Shown here one piece after another: positions 24,500 through 30,284 of a DNA stretch of 30,284 nt. Below the pieces are notes generated by a model. The model searched no databases. It had not been told where the DNA came from and was given only the letters and a program-made list of their open reading frames with translations. The position numbers and the translations under genes were made by a program. The DNA is from Phycisphaerae bacterium. GTDB taxonomy: Bacteria; Planctomycetota; Phycisphaerae; Sedimentisphaerales; SG8-4. The stretch is from NCBI GenBank assembly GCA_030613765.1, contig JAUWLI010000006.1, forward strand, positions 1 to 30,284, read 5' to 3'. Every line of letters begins with the position of its first letter. Position 1 is the first letter of the stretch.

Positions 24500-24522
24500 A
24501 CAACGTACATTGAAAACGTTGT
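24500..24522. promoter_or_regulatory. Inverted repeat ahead of truncated gene
   Basis: ACAACGT (24500-24506) and ACGTTGT (24516-24522), nine bases apart, so the half-site centres are 16 bases apart. It lies 27 bases before ATG 24549. Could be an operator or hairpin for the now-broken gene. Weak evidence. Confidence 0.25.
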
Positions 24523-24548
24523 AAAATGTCGGTAGAAAGGTAATTCAT

Positions 24549-24692
24549 ATGAACAAATGCACAATGAACATGGCAAACACATTTGTACTAATAGCTATTG
24601 CACTGGCCGGACTCTCGACGATGTCTGGGGTTCTGCATCATCAGGTCTTCGATAATACGAGCTACTTTTTCCGGCGCCATCTTCTCCACTAG
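24549..24692 (+). pseudogene. 5' stub of a secreted-protein gene, cut by rearrangement
   Basis: ATG 24549 is preceded by AAAGGTAATTCAT (ribosome site) and encodes MNKCTMNMANTFVLIAIALA, then GLSTMS: a well-formed signal peptide. It then runs antisense into the end of the nucleoside-hydrolase gene and stops at 24690-24692. It lies 128 bases after GH127 on the same strand, where a further gene of the sugar operon would be expected. The last residues of the opposite gene (HRRESGQCNSY) are encoded by the antisense of this signal peptide, so the junction between the two pieces of DNA lies around 24610-24635. Confidence 0.5.
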
Positions 24693-26534
24693 ACAGGCGT
24701 TCTTATTCTCGGATGACGGGAGCCACTCCCAGTTGCCATTCTCGTGTCGATGCATCGTACCGCCGCGGCGAATATCCCACACATTGGCAAGTCCGCCGTT
24801 GAGTCCTCGGACGGCATAAAGAACAGCCGTCTGGTCGAAGCTGGCGTTGTTATTCAGACCATTGGATACCTCGTACGCACGACGGACGGGATTATTTTTA
24901 AGTGTTTCTCGCAGCCGGGCGCCTGTCTGGATCTTGATACCTATCTCAAAGGGTGAGAAAACAATCGGTGTCGGCCAATGCTTGAAACAGTACACCGAAG
25001 AGGTCCAGTCCTGCGCCAGATTGTGTTCCGGCCTTTTTTTCGCAAGGCATCCTCCCATGCAGACCCAGGTCCGAACTTTCCTGCGGACGAGCGCCTTGCC
25101 ATCTAATTTGCTGTAGTCGTCCGGCGGAGATTGCAGCAGGTTTTTGATATTGGTCAAAAAGCCAACCGTCACCATCACCACGGAATGATCAGGCTGGCCG
25201 GCTAACACTTTGCGATAAAGCAGCGCCGCATCCGGAGCCTGATCCGGGCTTTTGAGATCGTGCGGGAATTCGTTGACGAGCGCTTTATTGTAAGGAGACG
25301 GCCATTGCTTCGCTCCCTTGCCCTTTAGCACGCCGATCGGTATGTCGGGGCGACCATAATACGTATTGAGAACATCAAGACAGGATGCACAAAGCGGGCT
25401 GGTGGCGGAAACGCCCATGGCCAGGATTTCGACTTCACCGTTGTCCGCCAGCGCATGCAACAGCGCCGTCGTGCCGACATCATCCCAGTCCGATTCGATG
25501 TCGGTATCAAAAATCATTCGTACCGGCTCTTTGCTTTTGGCCGGAGGTTTAATCATCAAGTCTTCGATAATCTTCGACAGTTCGGAGACATCTTTTCTTA
25601 CTTTCATATAGGAGTGATCGGAATCGGGCGAGGCCAACCAATCGGTCGCCCAGTTGCCGTCCTGGTTTTGGTACATAACCGGTCGTCCGGCAGTGTGGGC
25701 GAACCAATAATCCCTCAATCCCCTGACGGCGAACAGCACGGAGGACTGATCCCAACTGGCGTGATGATGCCAGTTATCGTGCAGGGCCAGACGGTAGGCC
25801 TCCCGAACGGGATTATCCCGGCAGGTATGCTCCAATCTTTTACCGGTATGAAGCCATACTCCAATACGCGCATCGGACCACATAACGGGCGTAGGCCAGC
25901 GTTCGATAACCGCCTTGCCAGCCCTGGGGCCATCTTTGAAGCGTCCTTTCTGGCTGATGTTCCATTCGGTATGGCCTGGCGGATTAAAATGCCCGCCCAT
26001 AATCGAGAGCAGCTTGACCTTTTTGCGAATCAGGGTAACCGCCTGGTCATCGTTCAGCAGGTCCAGAAGGTTCAGGTGTGGCCCGACCGTAACAATGGTG
26101 ACGGAACGGTCCTTCTGTTTCGATAATATTTTCTTATAAAGCACTTTAGACTGGGTTACATCCTTATGGTTCCAGTCAGTAACGTTGTGTTTGAATCGTG
26201 CGGTATTTTTCGCTATCTTTTCGGCATAGCTGCTGCGATTATCGTTGTCGGTTTTTTTGCGGGCGCCGATGGGAAGGTCGCCCTGATGGTAATAGGTATT
26301 GATCGCGTCAATAACGCCGACGCTCCAGGGCGTGGAGGTGGCGTGCATCACGGCGAGGATTTCACATTCGCCATTGTCCGCCAGCGCATGCAGCAAAGCC
26401 AGAGCGCCCGCGTCGTCGAAATCACTGTCCATATCCGTGTCAAAAATAATCAGGGGTTTGGCCGTTAACGAAACGCACAGTAAAACCGTCAAAACCATAG
26501 CAATTCTGATAACAAGATGTTTTTCAAATAGCAT
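24588..26534 (-). CDS. Exported protein with two nucleoside-hydrolase-like domains
   Basis: A 648-residue protein; ATG 26534 follows AAAGGAG by ten bases. Signal peptide 1-25 (VIRIAMVLTVLLCVSLTAKP). Domain 1, ~27-330: DTDMDSDFDDAGALALLHAL (D32, D34, D38, D40, D41), GPHLNLLDLL at 151, and SWDQSSVLFAVRG with D262. Domain 2, ~338-632: DTDIESDWDDVGTTALLHAL (D343, D345, D349, D351, D352), GFLTNIKNLL, and SFDQTAVLYAVRG with D567. Both copies thus keep the Asp cluster that binds Ca2+ and ribose in nucleoside hydrolases. They are clearly alike but diverged, so the duplication is old. Export and the glycosidase neighbours suggest a ribosyl or other furanosyl substrate rather than salvage of free nucleosides, but this is inference. 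The last ~11 residues stem from foreign DNA at a junction. Confidence 0.85.
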   Translation of the reverse strand: MLFEKHLVIRIAMVLTVLLCVSLTAKPLIIFDTDMDSDFDDAGALALLHALADNGECEILAVMHATSTPWSVGVIDAINTYYHQGDLPIGARKKTDNDNRSSYAEKIAKNTARFKHNVTDWNHKDVTQSKVLYKKILSKQKDRSVTIVTVGPHLNLLDLLNDDQAVTLIRKKVKLLSIMGGHFNPPGHTEWNISQKGRFKDGPRAGKAVIERWPTPVMWSDARIGVWLHTGKRLEHTCRDNPVREAYRLALHDNWHHHASWDQSSVLFAVRGLRDYWFAHTAGRPVMYQNQDGNWATDWLASPDSDHSYMKVRKDVSELSKIIEDLMIKPPAKSKEPVRMIFDTDIESDWDDVGTTALLHALADNGEVEILAMGVSATSPLCASCLDVLNTYYGRPDIPIGVLKGKGAKQWPSPYNKALVNEFPHDLKSPDQAPDAALLYRKVLAGQPDHSVVMVTVGFLTNIKNLLQSPPDDYSKLDGKALVRRKVRTWVCMGGCLAKKRPEHNLAQDWTSSVYCFKHWPTPIVFSPFEIGIKIQTGARLRETLKNNPVRRAYEVSNGLNNNASFDQTAVLYAVRGLNGGLANVWDIRRGGTMHRHENGNWEWLPSSENKNACLVEKMAPEKVARIIEDLMMQNPRHRRESGQCNSY

Positions 26535-26868
26535 CGCATGTTTCTCCTTTTCATGTAGCCGGGGTGTGTACTGTACACCCTATCTTCCTTTGGAGTGGGG
26601 CGGCGTCAGTCGCCGCTTTCGAGGGTGATTATACTTCCATACGCGTGGCTTTCGCAAGCTGTGCTTACGAAAAAAAAGCGAAAGCTCTCGCTTTCGCACT
26701 CCATAAAGGTGGGCAGTGCCCACCAATTACGCTAACAATAACTGAATGTAACGGAGTCGTGGGGTGCAAATATTATCTTGCCATAACTGTTTGATCTACA
26801 AGGATATACATTCCTTCCTGACGAACGGATTTGCATGATTCTCAAGGATGTGCTACGGTTCCAAGACT
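26535..26868. repeat. Hairpin-rich intergenic region (five palindromes)
   Basis: Within 163 bases there are five separate hairpins: 26562-26580 (GGGTGT/ACACCC), 26600-26616 (GCGGCG/CGCCGC, loop TCAGT), 26650-26672 (TTTCG-c-AAGC/GCTT-a-CGAAA), 26678-26697 (GCGAAAGC/GCTTTCGC, loop TCTC) and 26708-26724 (GGTGGGC/GCCCACC, loop AGT). Their stems differ in sequence, so this is not a simple tandem repeat. They look like REP-type palindromes or scars of small mobile elements. The nucleoside-hydrolase promoter must lie in or before this region. No gene seen. Confidence 0.65.
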
Positions 26869-27522
26869 ATGAAACGGCAATTATGGATTACACTCGTCAC
26901 CTATCTTGCGTATTGCATTGATAAGGAGCTTTACAAAGCCATCGATTATCTTCGCGAACAGGTCCGCGTACTCCTGGAGCAGCAGGAAAAGCAGAACAAA
27001 CGAATTCTATTGACCAATAGTCAGCGAATGAAAGTGGCTGCCAAGGCCAAGAGACTAAGCAGGAGAATGCTGGAGCAATGTACAGTTCTGTTTACGCCTG
27101 ATACCATACTCGGATGGTTTCGCAGACTCATTGCTGAGAAATATGATGGCAGCAAGAACCGTAAAACGGTTGGAAGGCCGATGATCAGCCAGGAAGTTAT
27201 TGATCTCGTCATCAAATTTAAGAAAGAGAACCTTGCCCCCTCTCTCGCCGCCGGTTTTTGTGCCAAAGCCCTCGACGCCACGAAAGGAACCTTTGGGATC
27301 GGTGATCGATCTCAGTCCATCGACCTGCCAGCCGATGATGTAACTACGCTGCGCGTGTTCATCGACCGTTGCATTATAGAGGTTTACGTCAACGGCTACG
27401 CCATAACGTTTGTAGGCTATCCAGATCCGGACCATCAGGGTCTTCGAATCATCGAAAAGAATCCGGCTGCCAATATTCAATACATGGATATCTGGGAAAT
27501 GAAATCCATGTGGGATACATAA
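26869..27522 (+). pseudogene. Chimeric relic: transposase N-terminus joined to GH32 C-terminus
   Basis: A single open frame (from ATG 26848 or 26869) with two unrelated halves. Residues ~1-130 (from ATG 26848), including TYLAYCIDKELYKAIDYLRE, SQRMKVAAKAKRLSRRML and ILGWFRRLIAEKYDGSKNRK, match the N-terminal helix-turn-helix part of an integrase-core (rve, DDE) transposase family common in planctomycetes. The DDE catalytic core is missing. After KFKKENLAP, at about 27240, the sequence turns into the C-terminal beta-sandwich of a GH32 enzyme: TTLRVFIDRCIIEVYVNGYA and WEMKSMW, comparable to LNLRIFLDKSMVEVFVNDR and WKMKSIY in the intact GH32 at 20069. It is read as an insertion followed by a deletion that fused both remnants. 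Probably not functional. Confidence 0.7.
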
Positions 27523-27568
27523 TATTAACGCTTTTTTATGATCGATGGCTATCCGGGCTGGTAGACTA

Positions 27569-28909
27569 TTACAGCACCTTGGTCACGCCGGGTTTGGCGA
27601 CAGGGTAATCACCCTGGGCATCCGGCTTCACCGGCGCTTCAGAATCCATAGTGTACTGGTCCAAACCAGGAGCCAACTCCAGATTTGAAGCCAAAGCCTC
27701 TTCCCATTTAATCGTTTGGCCGGACTCAGCAGCCATGCGGCCCAGGATGCCAACCATAGCAGCATAGGCACAACGCTCAGCCTCATTGTAAGGCTTGTTC
27801 TCGCGAATCGCATCGAAAAGCAGATCATGCTCAACCTGGTAACCACTACCGCGCGGTCCGTCGTACTGCCAGATCACATTCGCTGACGTCTGCTGGTGAC
27901 CTTTGTAGATGCGGGGCTGGGGAATCCCTTCGCCGAGCACGGCCGAGCCCTTCGTACCATGGATCACGTCGCCGAAAAAGCCCCAGCAATTATGCATATG
28001 CCGGCCTTGCGCGAACAGTCGCGTACCATCGGCAAAAGAGTATTCCACTGCAATGTGGTCAAACAACTGATCAGGCTTGGTACGGACCTCACGCCCTCCC
28101 TGACCCTGGGCCGATACCGGCCAGGCATCCTTGCACCAGCAGCACACATCGAGGTTGTGAATCAGCCAGTCGAGAATGAAACTACCGTTTAGCCAGGTGA
28201 AGTTGCTATAGTTCTGGATCTGGTGAGCCAATTCGTTCATGCCGGGCCGTCGCGGAATAAAACCGACCGGTCCGTGCTCGCGGTATGCCCAACAGGTGAT
28301 GATATCGCCGATGGCACCTTCATGCAGTTTTTGGACCGCCTCTTCCAGCGGTTTATAGTGGCGGCTCATCAAGCCGCCGGCGATCTTAAGATTCTTCTTT
28401 TCGGCCTCTTTGCCGGCCTTGAGTACCCGGCGAATGCCGGGAGCATCAACGGCGAAAGACTTTTCCATAAAAACATGGCAGCCTTTGGCCACTGCGTATT
28501 CGAGGTGGATCGGCCGAAACGCCGGAGGCGTGGCCAGAAGCACGACCCCGCCAGGCGCAATAGCATCGATGGCCTTCTTGTAAGCATCCAGGCCAAGGAA
28601 CTGCTGGTCTTGTGGAACATTTACCTGCTTTTCGAACCGTCCGGAGAGACTCTTGAGACTGCCCTTAACACGATTCTCGAAAACATCAGCCAGGGCTACC
28701 AGTTGAGTCGAACCTTTGGTTGATAAGGCGTTGACGGCGGCTCCCGTGCCACGCCCACCACAACCTACCAAGGCCACCTTGATAGTGTTGCTTTCCCCGG
28801 CGTATATACGTGGGGCGGCGGCGGCCATAAAAGCCGATGTAGCGGCGATGCGGCCGGTGTTTTTCAGGAACTCACGGCGTGACGTGCTTTTGTTAGTAAT
28901 GTCGCTCAT
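27569..28909 (-). CDS. Tat-exported Gfo/Idh/MocA-family oxidoreductase
   Basis: A 446-residue protein; ATG 28909 follows GGAGGAAAA at good spacing. It opens with a twin-arginine leader (STSRREFLKNTGRIAATSAF, R11/R12) ending near RIYAGE. The Rossmann motif is VALVGCGGRGTG at 46-55, with the strand-2 acid in LVALADVF. The family EKP motif is EKS at 149-151, the Lys being kept. The C-terminal domain has LDWLIHNLDVCCW, matching the His-containing helix of the family. It is a different subfamily from the protein at 13917, closer to those with the GGRG signature. The substrate is not evident; sugar or inositol-type oxidation is typical. It faces the transposase/GH32 relic end to end and has no visible operon partner. 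Confidence 0.88.
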   Translation of the reverse strand: MSDITNKSTSRREFLKNTGRIAATSAFMAAAAPRIYAGESNTIKVALVGCGGRGTGAAVNALSTKGSTQLVALADVFENRVKGSLKSLSGRFEKQVNVPQDQQFLGLDAYKKAIDAIAPGGVVLLATPPAFRPIHLEYAVAKGCHVFMEKSFAVDAPGIRRVLKAGKEAEKKNLKIAGGLMSRHYKPLEEAVQKLHEGAIGDIITCWAYREHGPVGFIPRRPGMNELAHQIQNYSNFTWLNGSFILDWLIHNLDVCCWCKDAWPVSAQGQGGREVRTKPDQLFDHIAVEYSFADGTRLFAQGRHMHNCWGFFGDVIHGTKGSAVLGEGIPQPRIYKGHQQTSANVIWQYDGPRGSGYQVEHDLLFDAIRENKPYNEAERCAYAAMVGILGRMAAESGQTIKWEEALASNLELAPGLDQYTMDSEAPVKPDAQGDYPVAKPGVTKVL

Positions 28910-29700
28910 AACGGTTTTCCTCCAAACTGAATGGTTTCAACTTCAAATCCACATTTGCTCCGGGTATTGCTGTTTCCCTTCGGCCTAAACGTCGTATAGG
29001 CCACACTATTGTCTATGATAGCCATCGCACAGCATATTACAAGTGTGTTTTCCCTGTCGTAGTATGCATCCGCCGATTCTCTGAATGTGCCCGAACCGGT
29101 TGAAGTATTGGCGCTGCAGATTGCGCAGTTTAACATGGTTGGACACTGAAATTGGGGTTGTTTGGGTTTGAATTGGCTTTGTTTTAGCATTTTATTGGCT
29201 TTAATTGGCTTTGAATTGGCTTTGATTGGCTTTGAATTGGCTTTGTTTTCCCAATTGACCAAGTGTCCATTTGTACATAATCCCTTGTTAATACTTCATT
29301 TACGTTCAACTTGACTTTTCTGAAATTGGCTTTGTTTTGCATAAAAAGTTTATTTTGTAAAGCGCTCATGACATCTGTAAAGGTTTCTCTACAGTTGTAG
29401 AGTGCCTTGCAGGCACGTAAGTCTTTTAATGACATAGAATTACCACAGATTGCACAGATTTTTTCACCACTAAGGCACGAAGAAAAATTAGACCCCCGAC
29501 GACGAAATTCGAGGGCAGGCAGGATAACAGGATTTTTTAACCGCGGATTGCACGGCTTACGCGGATTTTTTAGCCGGCTAAATAGGTGTTTATTAGTCAT
29601 TAATACACCAAAATGTTTACAACATTGGCTTTTATGATGCAAAATAATGCTTTTTTGCGTGCCCTGCTGGGCTTTTCGTGGGCCGCTGGCCCTATGTCCT
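28910..29700. repeat. Intergenic block of dispersed low-complexity repeats
   Basis: No gene seen. The block includes an inverted repeat GGCCTA/TAGGCC at 28982-29002; six copies of (A)ATTGGCTTT in 29171-29245 and a seventh near 29324; and two near-identical phrases, CACAGATTGCACAGATTTTTT (about 29443-29463) and CGCGGATTGCACGG...CGCGGATTTTTT (29541-29570). The minus-strand frames through it translate to KANSKPIKANSKPIKANK- and QNKANFRKVK-like text that I recognise as recurrent, probably non-coding, sequence in Phycisphaerae assemblies. Confidence 0.55.
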
Positions 29701-29704
29701 TGCC

Positions 29705-29746
29705 CCGCACCAATTTCGCTTAGACTCACGTCTAATTGGTGCGGGA
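29705..29746. repeat. 12-bp perfect inverted repeat with nested stem
   Basis: CCCGCACCAATT (29705-29716) and AATTGGTGCGGG (29735-29746). Inside, AGAC (29723-29726) and GTCT (29731-29734) form a second stem with loop TCAC directly abutting the outer right arm. It would fold into a strong bulged hairpin on either strand. It marks the end of the repeat block. A mobile palindrome or a transcript end are both possible. Confidence 0.55.
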
Positions 29747-30000
29747 CTACTCGTGCGGTTCTCCGCTAATCTGCCATTTCTATGGCGATTATAATTATAC
29801 CAAACTACTACGGAAGGTTCAATGAAAATCGAACTTTTTAAGAAATATTTTGAAAATGAGTAAATGAGTGTATGCGTAAATGCGGGATTATTGCCGGAAC
29901 TTCTTATGTTGACTGGAATTGGGGATTTTGGTTTATTGAATTATTCCTGTTTTAACAAAGAAAAGTTTTCTGCTGTTGCTTTTGCGTTAGCTAATAGTTT
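29747..30000. other. AT-rich intergenic stretch
   Basis: Between the strong hairpin and the end of the dockerin-type gene. A plus-strand frame at 29864-30049 runs into the antisense of that gene and has no ribosome site. Nothing else is seen. Confidence 0.4.
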
Positions 30001-30284
30001 TCATTCATCGGTAACAAACTCTACTTCAATATTCATAAGTAAGGCATAATCGGCCAAATTCACTAAAGAGTCTCTGTTCATATCGATTCCATCGCACCAG
30101 GCCGGATGTGCACAATCTCCCTGTAGCCAGCAGCTCGCCAATTCTTCCATCACCTTCATGCCGGGATGGATTATTCTGACCGTAGAAGTACCAAGAAAAA
30201 TATTACCATCAGCCATGAAACCGGCAACAGTCAAAGCCTGTGGCCAATCGCCTGCCAGAGAGCAAACCGCCTGGCGCTCAAAGG
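30001..30284 (-). CDS. C-terminus of a dockerin-type/EF-hand extracellular protein (cut by window edge)
   Basis: The minus-strand frame is open from the window edge to the TGA at 30001-30003, giving the last ~93 residues of a larger protein. Near the end it reads LASCWLQGDCAHPAWCDGID then MNRDSLVNLADYALLMN, the pattern of planctomycete C-terminal dockerin-like segments (paired Cys, then D-x-N/D-x-D/S-x-V-x-x-x-D-x-A-L-L, an EF-hand-type calcium loop followed by a helix). Such tails occur on large extracellular or surface proteins, often with LamG, PEP-CTERM-like or glycosidase domains; the main domain is outside the window. The preceding visible part (ALTVAGFMADGNIFLGTSTV) does not identify the function. 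Confidence 0.75.
   Translation of the reverse strand, partial: FERQAVCSLAGDWPQALTVAGFMADGNIFLGTSTVRIIHPGMKVMEELASCWLQGDCAHPAWCDGIDMNRDSLVNLADYALLMNIEVEFVTDE

Noticed and set aside
5152..24514. 14-base identity CAACGTACATTGAA at 5152-5165 and 24501-24514
   Set aside because: A match of this length is expected by chance a few times in 30 kb, and the flanks do not match.
29171..29245. Possible CRISPR array (regular ATTGGCTTT units)
   Set aside because: Units are 9-10 bases, spacing is 0-12 bases without distinct spacers, and no cas gene is near.
28906..29729. Minus-strand frames of 118 and 181 codons as proteins
   Set aside because: They translate dispersed repeats (KANSKPIK-type text), have no ribosome site and contain no domain.

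Overview
The window reads as a stretch of an anaerobic planctomycete-type genome, most likely from the Phycisphaerae/Sedimentisphaerales side; this is inferred from gene families and repeats, with no marker gene present. Pointers are the secreted Gfo/Idh/MocA oxidoreductases with twin-arginine leaders, secreted GH120/GH32/GH127 enzymes without SusC/D partners, a dockerin-like C-terminus of planctomycete style at the right edge, and low-complexity intergenic repeats whose chance translations (KANSKPIKANSK-like) I remember from such genomes.

Layout. 1-1875: two tandem amidohydrolase-family genes, the first cut by the window edge. 2124-3149: a nucleoside-hydrolase-like gene that has lost its 5' end. 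3250-4722 (minus): an exported FAD oxidoreductase. 5450-5911 (minus): a small helical protein of unknown role. 6663-6947: a GYD-domain protein. 7163-12920: a signalling pair, a 1441-residue hybrid histidine kinase followed 34 bases later by a response-regulator/Ser-Thr kinase fusion with a C-terminal membrane anchor. 12921-13916: a gene-poor kilobase with an integrase relic and two tiny overlapping ORFs. 13917-18167 (minus): a run of GH120 beta-xylosidase, aldo/keto reductase and Tat-exported Gfo/Idh/MocA protein. 18587-19795 (minus): MltA-type lytic transglycosylase. 20069-24420 (plus): GH32-like enzyme with an N-terminal LamG-like domain, then a GH127 beta-L-arabinofuranosidase. 24588-26534 (minus): an exported protein with two nucleoside-hydrolase-like domains. 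26562-26724: a cluster of five unrelated short hairpins. 26869-27522: a relic joining the start of a transposase to the end of a second GH32 gene. 27569-28909 (minus): a second Tat-exported Gfo/Idh/MocA protein. 28910-30000: repeat-filled intergenic DNA. 30001-30284 (minus): C-terminus of a dockerin-type protein.

The genes between 13917 and 28909 fit the breakdown of plant or algal glycans carrying xylose, arabinofuranose and fructose-type sugars, with exported oxidoreductases possibly acting on the released sugars. The most interesting non-coding signal is an element of about 70 bases, strongly alike upstream of two unrelated genes 15 kb apart: the FAD oxidoreductase (4763-4833, minus) and the GH32 gene (19973-20043, plus). 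It looks like a shared promoter, operator or leader RNA. The region also carries many scars: truncated genes at 2124 and 24549, the transposase/GH32 chimera, an integrase stub and several REP-like hairpins. No CRISPR array, tRNA or rRNA was seen.
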